From NCBI RefSeq assembly GCF_014235845.1, contig NZ_JACJUQ010000010.1:62001-126000 (forward strand): a stretch of 64,000 nt of DNA. Direction: 5' to 3'. Numbering within the stretch: the first letter of the stretch is position 1; each line of letters begins with the position of its first letter. This DNA is from Pontivivens nitratireducens. GTDB lineage: Bacteria > Pseudomonadota > Alphaproteobacteria > Rhodobacterales > Rhodobacteraceae. Made by a program: the position numbers and the translations under genes. Below the pieces are notes generated by a model. That model was not told where the DNA came from. It saw nothing but the letters and a program-made list of their open reading frames with translations, and ran no database searches. Shown here in pieces: positions 39,426 to 46,873 of this stretch.

Positions 39426-39438
39426 CATCACAGTGATG
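39426..39438. promoter_or_regulatory. Palindrome CATCACaGTGATG between divergent genes
   Basis: A 13-base symmetric site (6-base arms around one A) 33 bases from the App1-like start and 77 from the DUF502 start. Its position between divergent genes fits a shared operator. Confidence 0.35.
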
Positions 39439-39514
39439 GTGTGTTTTCCAGCATTGCTCTTACTTTGGCGGCGATACTGTCCTAGATTGCAATGCAACAT
39501 TCCAGAACTGGTTC

Positions 39515-40243
39515 ATGAAGATGGCAAGAGCGCCCCGCCCCCGTCGCCGTACACGGCCCCGTCCCAGCTTCGCTCAACGCTGGCGCGGCAACTTCCTGAC
39601 CGGTCTGGTGGTCGTGGCGCCGATGGCCTTGACGATCTGGCTGATCTGGACGGTCATCACTTTCATCGACGCGAAGGTCGTGCCGCTGGTGCCGGGGATG
39701 TACAACCCCGCGACGTATCTGGGCAACGACGTGCCGGGTTTCGGTGTCATCATCTTTTTGCTGTTCACCGCAGTCATCGGCTATCTGACCAAGGGGCTGG
39801 TCGGGCGATCCGTGCTGCGTTGGGGGGAAAATCTGGTGGAGCGGATGCCCGTCGTCGGCGGCATCTACAATGGTATCAAGCAAATCGCGGAGACGATCCT
39901 GAGCCAGTCTGGCAACTCATTCAAGCAAGCCTGTCTGATCGAATATCCGCGCAAGGGGATCTGGGCCGTGGCCTTCGTCTCGACCGAGACCAAGGGCGAG
40001 GTCATGGAACGCCTGCCCGACGAAGCGTTGATCTCGGTCTTTCTGCCCACCACACCGAATCCGACCAGCGGTTTCCTGTTGTTCGTGCCCCGCAAGGAAA
40101 TGGTGGTGTTGGATATGGATGTCGAGGATGCGGCGAAGCTGATCATCTCCGCCGGGTTGGTCACGCCACCTACCGCAGCGGAAAAGGCAGCTGGCGTGCG
40201 GGTCGCCAATCGCAGGGGTGAACCGGCCAGGCGGATGGCCTGA
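39515..40243 (+). CDS. DUF502-family membrane protein
   Basis: A 242-residue protein with a basic N-terminus (RAPRPRRRTRPRPSFAQRWR) and two membrane helices: FLTGLVVVAPMALTIWLIWT at about 28-47 and GFGVIIFLLFTAVIGYLTKG at about 75-94. The soluble remainder has the family's VERMPVVGGIYNGIKQIAET and NPTSGFLLFVPRKEMVVLDM. DUF502 proteins have no established function. Start at 39515 or the ATG two codons later. It ends convergent with the solute-binding protein gene, 18 bases away. Confidence 0.86.
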   Translation: MKMARAPRPRRRTRPRPSFAQRWRGNFLTGLVVVAPMALTIWLIWTVITFIDAKVVPLVPGMYNPATYLGNDVPGFGVIIFLLFTAVIGYLTKGLVGRSVLRWGENLVERMPVVGGIYNGIKQIAETILSQSGNSFKQACLIEYPRKGIWAVAFVSTETKGEVMERLPDEALISVFLPTTPNPTSGFLLFVPRKEMVVLDMDVEDAAKLIISAGLVTPPTAAEKAAGVRVANRRGEPARRMA

Positions 40244-40261
40244 CCGGAATATCGTCGGGCG

Positions 40262-42049
40262 TCACTCCGCCTCGGACCACCAGACATCCGGCATGAAGCC
40301 GATCCAGTAGCCATAGATCGGCAGGTTGTCCGCAGGATAGTGCAGCTCCGCCTTGTGGGCGACGCGCACCAGCGGCGAATACCAGAACGGGATCGCGTAG
40401 CGCCCCGTTGTCAGCACCCGGTCGAGCGCCCGCACTGCGGATACGAAATCCTCACGCCCGTCGGATGCCAGGATCGCGTCGATCATCGCGTCCACGGCTG
40501 GGCTGTCGATTCCGGCATAGTTCCGCGTGCCCTCCTCGCGCAGTCCATCCGAGCCCCAGTAATTGAACTGCTCGGTTCCCGGCGACAGGGACAGACCCCA
40601 AGTATGCGCGATCATGTCATAGTCGTAGGTGTTCAGTCGCTCTGTATATTGTGCGGAATCCACCAGCGACAGTTCCATCGTGATGCCCAGACGCTGCAAA
40701 GCCTCGGCAAAGATGCCGGTAACAGCCTCGTTGGCGGAGGAGGATAGCAGCATCTCAAACACGAAGGGCTGACCCTCCGCATTGCGCAGAATGCCGTCCT
40801 GCAGCATCCAGCCGGCCTGCTCAAGCAAGTTTTGCGCGGTCCGCAGATTGCGCCGGTTGCGCAGATCGTCTGTCCCCACGGGCAGGCTGTAATCGCTCAG
40901 CACATCCGGGGGCAAGTCGTCGAGGAACGGCGTCAGAAGCGCGACTTCGCGCGGGCCGGCCTCCCCCTCGAACCCCAGAAGGGAATTGTCGAAATAGCTT
41001 TGGATACGCCCCGGCACACCCGCGTTCAGACGCTGGTTGATGAACTCGAAATTGAACGCGTGCAGCAAGGCATCGCGCACGCGGATGTCCGAAAAGAAAG
41101 GCGACCGGGTGTTGAAGACCAGACCGGACATGCCTGCGGGGCGTTCGTGGGTGACCTCGGATTGCACGATCTCGCCCCGCTCCACCGCCGGGAAATCGTA
41201 TTGTTCGACCCACTTCGCCTCATCATATTCGACATAATACGAGGTTTCGCCAGAGGTGAATGCCTGCCAGACGGCCTCCTCATCGCCGAAGAACTCATAG
41301 CGGATCGCGTCCAGATTATGGCGCCCCACGTTAAACCCCAGATCGGCGCCCCAATAATCGGGGTCCCGGTCAAACTGGATGAAGCGGCCGGTGTCGAATT
41401 CGCCGATCGTGTAGGGACCGGACCCGATGAACGGACGCAGGGAGCTTTCGGTGAAATCCAACCCATCCCAATCCGCCTTCTTCAGCACGGGACGCAGGCC
41501 CAGGATCAGGGGCAGCTCGCGGCTTTCCCCGGTCAGGTTGAACCGGACGGAGCGTTCGCCGGTTTGTTCGGAGCTAACCACGCCGTCCCAGGCCGCGCGG
41601 TAGCGGGCATGCCCCTGCTCGCCCATGACCTCGAACGACCACAGGACATCCTCGACCGTGACCGGCGTTCCGTCCGAGAATCGGGCTGCGGGATTGAGGT
41701 GGAATTCGACCCATGTGCGGTCCTCCGCTACCTCAACCGATTCGGCCAGCAACCCGTACAGGGTGAACGGTTCATCATAACTTCTACCCAAAAGCGATTC
41801 CGCCACGTGGGCGCGGGCCCCATAAGGCGCGCTGCCTTTCTGAATGAAGGGGTTGAGGCTGTCGAAGGATCCCCTGGCCCCCTCGACGATGATTCCGCCA
41901 TGCGGTGCTTCGGGGTTCACATAGGGCAAATGCGCAAAATCTGGTGGCAAAGCAGGCTCACCGTACATAGCGATGCCGTGTTGAGGCTCGGCCATGGCTG
42001 TGCTCGCGGTCAAAAGGACCCCTGCGACAACTGAACTTAAACGTGACAT
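40262..42049 (-). CDS. Periplasmic solute-binding protein of peptide ABC transporters (family 5, YejA-like)
   Basis: A 595-residue exported protein. The signal peptide (SSVVAGVLLTASTAMA) is cleaved near residue 21. The mature protein has the family 5 layout: GARGSFDSLNPFIQKGSAPY, WVEFHLNPAARFSDGTPVTV and RVRDALLHAFNFEFINQRLN. Its length and HGIAMYGEPALPPDFAHLPY resemble YejA-type proteins, which bind oligopeptides. No permease or ATPase genes are adjacent, so its transporter partners lie elsewhere or the gene is an orphan. A promoter (42091-42119, minus) is visible upstream. Confidence 0.9.
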   Translation of the reverse strand: MSRLSSVVAGVLLTASTAMAEPQHGIAMYGEPALPPDFAHLPYVNPEAPHGGIIVEGARGSFDSLNPFIQKGSAPYGARAHVAESLLGRSYDEPFTLYGLLAESVEVAEDRTWVEFHLNPAARFSDGTPVTVEDVLWSFEVMGEQGHARYRAAWDGVVSSEQTGERSVRFNLTGESRELPLILGLRPVLKKADWDGLDFTESSLRPFIGSGPYTIGEFDTGRFIQFDRDPDYWGADLGFNVGRHNLDAIRYEFFGDEEAVWQAFTSGETSYYVEYDEAKWVEQYDFPAVERGEIVQSEVTHERPAGMSGLVFNTRSPFFSDIRVRDALLHAFNFEFINQRLNAGVPGRIQSYFDNSLLGFEGEAGPREVALLTPFLDDLPPDVLSDYSLPVGTDDLRNRRNLRTAQNLLEQAGWMLQDGILRNAEGQPFVFEMLLSSSANEAVTGIFAEALQRLGITMELSLVDSAQYTERLNTYDYDMIAHTWGLSLSPGTEQFNYWGSDGLREEGTRNYAGIDSPAVDAMIDAILASDGREDFVSAVRALDRVLTTGRYAIPFWYSPLVRVAHKAELHYPADNLPIYGYWIGFMPDVWWSEAE

Positions 42050-42090
42050 ATCTGCACCATTTACCTGTTTCTTATGGGTTAATTCAGATC

Positions 42091-42119
42091 ATCCTACCCG
42101 GCCAGATACCACCCCACAA
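42091..42119 (-). promoter_or_regulatory. Candidate promoter of the solute-binding protein gene
   Basis: On the minus strand, TTGTGG (42114-42119) and TAGGAT (42091-42096) are 17 bases apart. Transcription would start near 42084, about 35 bases before the start codon. Confidence 0.4.
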
Positions 42120-42129
42120 AAAATTATCT

Positions 42130-42158
42130 TTGTCACGGGCGATCGGGATCCCTATATT
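42130..42158 (+). promoter_or_regulatory. Strong candidate sigma-70 promoter of the small RNA
   Basis: TTGTCA (42130-42135), exactly 17 bases, TATATT (42153-42158). Both boxes are close to consensus. The expected transcript start is near 42165. Confidence 0.65.
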
Positions 42159-42164
42159 AAGGGC

Positions 42165-42239
42165 ACTGCTCGATAGGTTTCTTGCCTGTATGAAACCTGC
42201 CTCAACACTTGCCCCCTCGCTTGCGAGGGGGTTTTTTTT
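42165..42239 (+). ncRNA. Candidate small RNA (about 75 nt, two stem-loops)
   Basis: Between a good promoter and a strong terminator lies a compact unit. Stem-loop 1 is AGGTTTC (42175-42181), a 10-base loop, GAAACCT (42192-42198). A short single-stranded linker follows (GCCTCAACACTTG), then stem-loop 2, which is the terminator (42212-42239). It lies in a divergent intergenic region where neither neighbour ends, so the terminator needs its own transcript. It may be a free small RNA or a terminated leader of the downstream dehydrogenase gene. A reading frame starting at ATG 42190 runs through the terminator and is not a convincing leader peptide. I do not recognise the RNA family. Confidence 0.6.
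42212..42239 (+). terminator. Orphan intrinsic terminator
   Basis: CCCCCTCG, loop CTTG, CGAGGGGG, then eight T: a perfect 8-base stem and an ideal T tract. It is oriented with 3-hydroxybutyrate dehydrogenase but lies 155 bases upstream of its start. Confidence 0.9.
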
Positions 42240-42394
42240 GGTCCGGCGGTCCGGGACAGCTTATTCCCACATTCGCGTTCGATTTGGCAGCGGGCGTGCC
42301 CGCAGTCCCAAGCGCAAAATTACCGTCGCAAGGTGGTCTTCGCGTTTGCAGCATATACATAAAGAACCAGCATTCATTTCAGAGGAACCAGCCC

Positions 42395-43180
42395 ATGTCC
42401 GTCAAAGACAAAGTCGCTATCGTCACCGGCTCCAATTCCGGCATTGGATTGGGCATAGCGGAGGAACTGGCCCGTCTGGGCGCGCGTGTTGTCCTCAACT
42501 CCTTTACCGACAGTGAAGAAGATCACGCCCTGGCCGAGAGGATCGGTGCGGAGCACGGCACCGACGTGATCTACATTTCCGCCGATATGTCGGATGGTGA
42601 AGCCTGCCGCAATCTGGTTGAGAAAGCCGCCGAGCATTTCGGTCATGTGGACATCCTGATCAACAATGCCGGCATTCAGCACGTCGCGGGCATCGACGAA
42701 TTTCCCGTGGCAAAATGGGATGCGATCATTGCCATCAACCTGTCCAGCTCGTTCCACACGACCGCGACTGCATTGCCATTGATGCGCAAGCAGGGATGGG
42801 GCCGCGTGGTCAATATCGCATCCGCGCACGGTCTGACCGCTTCGCCCTACAAGTCTGCATATGTGGCGGCAAAGCACGGTGTCGTCGGCTTGACCAAGGT
42901 GACGGCGCTGGAAACCGCGCAGGAGCCGATCACCGCGAATGCCATTTGTCCCGGCTATGTCATGACGCCGCTGGTCGAAAAGCAAATCCCCGAGACAATG
43001 GAGAAATACGGCATGGACCGCGATACCGCGATCAAGGAGGTCCTGCTGGACCGCCAGCCGTCCAAGGAGTTCGCCACCGTCGGCCAGATCGGCGGGACGG
43101 TCGCGTTCCTGTGCTCGGACGCGGCGGAGCAGATCACCGGCACCACGATCAGCGTCGATGGTGGCTGGACTGCGCTCTGA
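42395..43180 (+). CDS. bdhA: 3-hydroxybutyrate dehydrogenase (short-chain dehydrogenase)
   Basis: A 261-residue NAD-dependent SDR enzyme oxidising D-3-hydroxybutyrate to acetoacetate, a step in using polyhydroxybutyrate. Cofactor motif TGSNSGIGLGIA (12-23), NNAGIQH, catalytic serine in NIASAHG and YxxxK in SAYVAAKHG. The segment GYVMTPLVEKQIPETMEKYG and terminal DGGWTAL are typical of this enzyme rather than of general SDRs. AGAGGAA precedes the ATG. The upstream terminated unit (42165-42239) may modulate its transcription. It precedes a patatin gene, 69 bases on. Confidence 0.92.
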   Translation: MSVKDKVAIVTGSNSGIGLGIAEELARLGARVVLNSFTDSEEDHALAERIGAEHGTDVIYISADMSDGEACRNLVEKAAEHFGHVDILINNAGIQHVAGIDEFPVAKWDAIIAINLSSSFHTTATALPLMRKQGWGRVVNIASAHGLTASPYKSAYVAAKHGVVGLTKVTALETAQEPITANAICPGYVMTPLVEKQIPETMEKYGMDRDTAIKEVLLDRQPSKEFATVGQIGGTVAFLCSDAAEQITGTTISVDGGWTAL

Positions 43181-43192
43181 TCGCTGAGGCAT

Positions 43193-43240
43193 CGCCGGGG
43201 GCAGCGGCCTCCGGCGGGGATATTTGAAGACAGAAGAAAG
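43193..43240 (+). repeat. Gene-end repeat element, copy A
   Basis: A hairpin (CGCCGG at 43193-43198 with CCGGCG at 43211-43216) leads into CTCCGGCGGG + GATATTTGAA (core 43208-43228) and GACAGAAGAAAG. The 21-base core matches copy B (56683-56703, minus) at 20 positions. Both copies begin 10-30 bases after a stop codon in the same orientation. From memory, similar sequences recur at gene ends in Rhodobacterales genomes. Here it also reaches to 10 bases before the patatin ATG. Confidence 0.6.
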
Positions 43241-43249
43241 CGGGCCGCG

Positions 43250-44272
43250 ATGGTCAAGACAATCAACATGGCCTTGCAGGGTGGCGGGGCACACGGCGCG
43301 CTGACATGGGGCGTTCTGGACCGCCTGCTCGAAGAAGAGCGGTTGGAGATCGAGGGCATCACCGCCACCTCCGCCGGTGCGATGAACGCGGCCGCGCTGA
43401 AATGCGGCTGGGTCGAGGATGGACGCGATGGCGCGCGCAAGCATCTGTCGACGTTCTGGAATGCGGTTGCGAAGCGCAGCCCGTCCTCCCACCCCATAAA
43501 CAAGTGGTTGCAGGTCGTGAACCCGGCTCTGGGTATGGCGTTGACCGCATTCGAATCCGGGCCCGGATATTTCGCCGGTGAGACGATGACCCGGATCTTT
43601 TCCCCGTATGATTTCAACCCACTGAACTACCACCCCTTGCGCGATCTGATAGGGGATCTGGACTTCGCCACGATGGATGAACCGGTGGGGCCCAAGCTGT
43701 TCATCTGCGCCACGAATGTGCGCAGCGGCAAGATCAAGGTGTTTGAGAGGGAGGAGATCACGACCGATGCCATCCTCGCCTCCGCCTGTCTGCCAACGTT
43801 GTTTCAGGCGATCGAAATCGACGGTGAGGCCTATTGGGACGGCGGTTATACTGGCAATCCGGCGCTGTTCCCGCTGTTTTACGAGACGAATTCGCGCGAT
43901 ATCGTCATCGTTCATATCAACCCGATCGAGCGAGAGGAGGTGCCGGTGCGGGCCTCCGACATTCTGAACCGGATCAACGAGATCTCGTTCAATTCCTCGT
44001 TGCTGCGGGAACTGCGCAATATCGAGTTGATCAAGAGGTTGATCGAGGGCGGAACCCTGACAGGAACGCGGTACAAGGACCTTCTGATCCATTCGATCCG
44101 CGATGACGACACCATGTCCGACATGGGCATCGCGTCGAAGCTGCAACCCAGTATGCGTGTGCTGCAAAATCTGCACGACAAGGGTTATGCCGCTGCGGAT
44201 ACGTTCCTTCAGGAAAACTGGGGTAATCTGGGCGAACGGTCCAGTGTCGATCTGCGCGCCATGTTCGAATGA
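43250..44272 (+). CDS. Patatin-like phospholipase family protein
   Basis: A 340-residue patatin-fold acyl hydrolase. The oxyanion loop GGGAHG is at residues 11-16, the nucleophile S41 is in ITATSAGAMN (A replaces the first G of GxSxG), and the catalytic aspartate D197 is in YWDGGYTGNP, so the Ser-Asp dyad is complete. There is no signal peptide. It follows bdhA in the same direction, so an intracellular lipid or storage-polymer substrate is plausible; patatin relatives act as PHB depolymerases in some bacteria, but I cannot assign that here. Confidence 0.9.
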   Translation: MVKTINMALQGGGAHGALTWGVLDRLLEEERLEIEGITATSAGAMNAAALKCGWVEDGRDGARKHLSTFWNAVAKRSPSSHPINKWLQVVNPALGMALTAFESGPGYFAGETMTRIFSPYDFNPLNYHPLRDLIGDLDFATMDEPVGPKLFICATNVRSGKIKVFEREEITTDAILASACLPTLFQAIEIDGEAYWDGGYTGNPALFPLFYETNSRDIVIVHINPIEREEVPVRASDILNRINEISFNSSLLRELRNIELIKRLIEGGTLTGTRYKDLLIHSIRDDDTMSDMGIASKLQPSMRVLQNLHDKGYAAADTFLQENWGNLGERSSVDLRAMFE

Positions 44273-44293
44273 TCGGGTGAGCCGTAGGCGTGC

Positions 44294-44329
44294 CGTGCCA
44301 TCGCCGGGGCTTGGCACGAAAGGCGATGG
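44294..44329 (+). repeat. Two overlapping, mutually exclusive hairpins
   Basis: CGTGCCA (44294-44300) pairs with TGGCACG (44312-44318), and CCATCGCC (44298-44305) pairs with GGCGATGG (44322-44329). The first arms overlap, so only one stem can form at a time. They lie in the 88-base gap between the patatin gene and the acyl-CoA ligase gene. Confidence 0.4.
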
Positions 44330-44360
44330 ACGGGCCGGGCGTGACATGGGATGAGGTGAC

Positions 44361-45863
44361 ATGCTCTCGATCCACCAAGACACCCCGCCCCCCTGCCCCG
44401 ACCGGTTCAACATGGCTGAATACGTCATGCAGGCAGGTCGCTCCACCCCGCAGCGCACCGCACTGGAGGTGATCGGTTCCCCCGTTGAGGTGCTGGAACG
44501 GTGGAGCTTCGCGCAACTCGATGCGACCATCGCCGCCGTTGCGGGAGGGCTGGCCGCACAGGGGTTGCAACCGGGGCAGCGGGTCGGGCTGCGGCTGGGC
44601 AATACGATGGATTTCCCGCTGGTCTTCTTCGGGGCGCAGCGGTTGGGAGCGGTTCCGATCGCGATCTCCTCGCAGCTTGGCGTGAAGGAACTGGGGCCTC
44701 TGCTCGCCCTGACCCGCCCCGACATGATCGTTCGCGATCCCGCACTGGACCTGCCGCAGACGGATGCGGTGGTGGTGGAGGATCTGGCGGCATTGCGCGA
44801 TCACGCGCCCGCCCCCCTGTTCGATACGGCAGCGGACGATCCCGCCTATATCGTGTTTACCTCCGGCTCCTCCGGCACGGCGAAGGCTGTGGTTCATGCA
44901 CATCGTGCGGCACATGCCCGGCGGATGATGTGGCCCGGTTGGTATGAGTTGGAGGCCATGGACAGGGTGCTGCACGCCGGCGCATTCAACTGGACATTTA
45001 CCCTCGGCACCGGATTGACGGATCCGTGGGCAGCCGGTGCACAGGCCCTGATCCATGTCGGAGAGGCCGGTTCGGACACGCATCGCGCGCTGATCGCCGC
45101 ACACCGGCCCACACTCTTTGCCGCCGTTCCGGGCATCTTCCGTCGCATTCTGAAATCGGATGCCGATCTGAAGTCAGCCTTTCAGGGCCTGCGTCATGCC
45201 CTGTGCGCCGGTGAGACATTGCCCGCGTCCCTGCGAGCGGAGTGGCGGGACCGCACGGGGACGGAGCTTCACGAGGCGTTCGGAATGTCGGAGATCTCGA
45301 CCTTTATCTCGTCCTCTCCCTCTCACCCCGCGCCGGTGGGCACGATAGGTTGGGTGCAGGACGGCCGGCAGGTCGCGGTTTTGGGTGCGGATCAGCCCGT
45401 GCCGCGCGGCACGCCGGGGGAATTGTCGGTGCATCGCAGTGAACCCGGCCTGATGCTGGGCTATCTGAACGGGGAGCCTCTGCCAGAATGGTTTCGCACC
45501 GGCGATCAAGTGGTGATGGAGGAGTCCGGCGCTGTGCGGTATCTGGGTCGGCTCGACGATCTGATGACGGCGAACGGCTATCGTGTCTCACCGTTGGAGG
45601 TGGAGGCCGCAATGCTCACCTGCACCGGCGTGCGTGAGGTCGGCGTTTGCGAAGTCTCTCCCAAGCCGGGGGTGCGGATCATTGCGGCCTTCTATACCGG
45701 GGACGCCAACCCGGCAGAGGTGATGGCCGAATTGGCCGGATCACTTGCAACGTACAAGATGCCGAAACATATCCAGCCTATTCCCGACCTGCCGCGCGGC
45801 CCCACGGGCAAGGTCAAGAGATCCGCCCTGCCCGACCTCTACATCGCCGAGGAGCGTTCATGA
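44361..45863 (+). CDS. AMP-forming acyl-CoA ligase (benzoate-CoA ligase-like)
   Basis: A 500-residue adenylate-forming enzyme (ANL superfamily) that activates a carboxylate with ATP and joins it to CoA. The P-loop motif is YIVFTSGSSGTAKAVVHAH, the A5 motif is HEAFGMSEIS, A8 is YLGRLDDLMTANGYRVSP and the catalytic lysine is in RGPTGKVKRSAL. The N-terminal DRFNMAEYVM is typical of the benzoate/acyl-CoA ligase branch. The exact acid is unknown. It ends in a four-base overlap with the DsbA-like gene, so the two are translationally coupled. Confidence 0.88.
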   Translation: MLSIHQDTPPPCPDRFNMAEYVMQAGRSTPQRTALEVIGSPVEVLERWSFAQLDATIAAVAGGLAAQGLQPGQRVGLRLGNTMDFPLVFFGAQRLGAVPIAISSQLGVKELGPLLALTRPDMIVRDPALDLPQTDAVVVEDLAALRDHAPAPLFDTAADDPAYIVFTSGSSGTAKAVVHAHRAAHARRMMWPGWYELEAMDRVLHAGAFNWTFTLGTGLTDPWAAGAQALIHVGEAGSDTHRALIAAHRPTLFAAVPGIFRRILKSDADLKSAFQGLRHALCAGETLPASLRAEWRDRTGTELHEAFGMSEISTFISSSPSHPAPVGTIGWVQDGRQVAVLGADQPVPRGTPGELSVHRSEPGLMLGYLNGEPLPEWFRTGDQVVMEESGAVRYLGRLDDLMTANGYRVSPLEVEAAMLTCTGVREVGVCEVSPKPGVRIIAAFYTGDANPAEVMAELAGSLATYKMPKHIQPIPDLPRGPTGKVKRSALPDLYIAEERS

Positions 45864-46501
45864 CCCGTCTCGAAATCATCTCAGATCCGATCTGGCCCTG
45901 GTGCTATATCGGGAAATCCAAGCTGGAAAAGGCGCTGGCCAGCGCCGGAAACCCCTTCGACATCGCATGGCGACCATTCCAGTTGAACCCCGACATGCCG
46001 CCCGAAGGCATGGATCGCCGCACCTATCTGGAAAGCAAGTTCGGCAAGGATCGTGCGACGGATGTCTATGCACAGATCGAGAAGGCAGCCACGAATGCCG
46101 GGCTGGAGGTCGATTTCAGCCGGATGAAACGCACGCCTAGTACGGTGGACGCGCACCGGGTGATCCGTTGGGCCAAGACGTCGGACCATCAGGGCGATCT
46201 GGTTTCTGCTCTGTTTGAGCGGTACTTCAAATTGGGCGAGGACATTTCCGATCACGCCGTATTGGTGGACGCGGCGCGTCAGGTTGGCATGGATGGCGAC
46301 GTCGTGGGACGCTTGCTTGAGGGCGACGCGGACCGTGAGGAGGTCCTGCGTGAGGATCGTGAGGCGCGCGAAATGGGCGTCAGCGGTGTACCGACATTCC
46401 TGATCGGCGGCACATATGTGGTTCAGGGCGCGCAGGACACCGCCACGTGGGAGAAGATCATTGCGGATCTGACTGCCGCCGCCGCCCAGATGGGCGGATA
46501 A
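45860..46501 (+). CDS. DsbA/FrnE-family thioredoxin-fold protein, first active-site Cys replaced by Trp
   Basis: A 213-residue cytosolic thioredoxin-fold protein of the FrnE/DsbA family (also close to hydroxychromene-carboxylate isomerase). The active-site loop reads SDPIWPWCYIGKS. Relatives usually have CPWC, so only C15 remains here and W12 replaces the first cysteine (codon TGG). The helical insert contains FQLNPDMPPEGMDRR and KRTPSTVDAHRVI, and the cis-proline region is GVSGVPTFLIGG. Loss of the CxxC pair argues against classical disulfide exchange and leaves glutathione- or isomerase-type chemistry open. It is coupled to the acyl-CoA ligase. Confidence 0.87.
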   Translation: MTRLEIISDPIWPWCYIGKSKLEKALASAGNPFDIAWRPFQLNPDMPPEGMDRRTYLESKFGKDRATDVYAQIEKAATNAGLEVDFSRMKRTPSTVDAHRVIRWAKTSDHQGDLVSALFERYFKLGEDISDHAVLVDAARQVGMDGDVVGRLLEGDADREEVLREDREAREMGVSGVPTFLIGGTYVVQGAQDTATWEKIIADLTAAAAQMGG

Positions 46502-46504
46502 ACG

Positions 46505-46531
46505 AAAAAGGGCGCCCGCAAGGGACGCCCT
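46505..46531 (-). terminator. Intrinsic terminator after the small membrane protein gene
   Basis: On the minus strand: AGGGCGTCCC, loop TTGC, GGGCGCCCT, then TTTTC (one bulged base in the stem). It lies 22 bases after the stop of the minus-strand gene and just beyond the end of the convergent DsbA-like gene. Confidence 0.8.
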
Positions 46532-46552
46532 CCATCTATAGGATAAAACCTA

Positions 46553-46789
46553 TCACTGACCTTCGACGGCTTCTTCCTCAGGCGACTCGATGTCGACGGT
46601 AGGAACGGTGACAGTCCGCTCAGTCGTGCCAACATCGACATCGCCCGCCTCGACGTCGTATTCAGGCATTTCGCCGCCCGTTACTTCGACGTTGGGAAGC
46701 TCACCATCCTGAGTCTGATCCATATCAAAGAAGAAGAACAAGCCCAGTACAACAAGTACGGCGACGATAATTCCGATCGCGACTTTCAT
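46553..46789 (-). CDS. Small acidic membrane-anchored protein (78 aa)
   Basis: I do not recognise a family. The start MKVAIGIIVAVLVVLGLFFFF is a single membrane helix; the remaining 57 residues are strongly acidic (EVTGGEMPEYDVEAGDVDVG, PTVDIESPEEEAVEGQ) and have no cysteine or histidine. GGAGC lies upstream of the ATG at 46789, and a clear intrinsic terminator follows, so this is a real, independently terminated gene. The tail would face the periplasm if the helix acts as an uncleaved anchor. It lies between mfd upstream and the convergent DsbA-like gene. Confidence 0.78.
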   Translation of the reverse strand: MKVAIGIIVAVLVVLGLFFFFDMDQTQDGELPNVEVTGGEMPEYDVEAGDVDVGTTERTVTVPTVDIESPEEEAVEGQ

Positions 46790-46873
46790 GATATTGCTCC
46801 GTCCGTTAAATTCGTGTGTTGCGTGCCCGACCAACACCACGAGGCGGAATTGGTTCCCACGGATTTACCGGAA

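Larger units (their letters stand above)
42050..42394. other. 345-base intergenic region between divergent genes
   Basis: This is the only gene-free stretch above 300 bases. In order it holds a minus-strand promoter for the solute-binding protein gene, a plus-strand promoter, a two-hairpin transcription unit ending in an intrinsic terminator (42165-42239), a GC inverted repeat (GCGGGC, GT, GCCCGC at 42290-42303), and the leader and ribosome binding site (AGAGGAA) of 3-hydroxybutyrate dehydrogenase. An open frame running through it from 42043 is interrupted by the terminator hairpin and shows no family resemblance. Confidence 0.7.

Noticed and set aside
42190-42394. Leader peptide starting at ATG 42190 (MKPASTLAPS...)
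   Set aside because: It reads straight through the terminator hairpin and T tract, has no run of a regulatory amino acid and no clear ribosome binding site.
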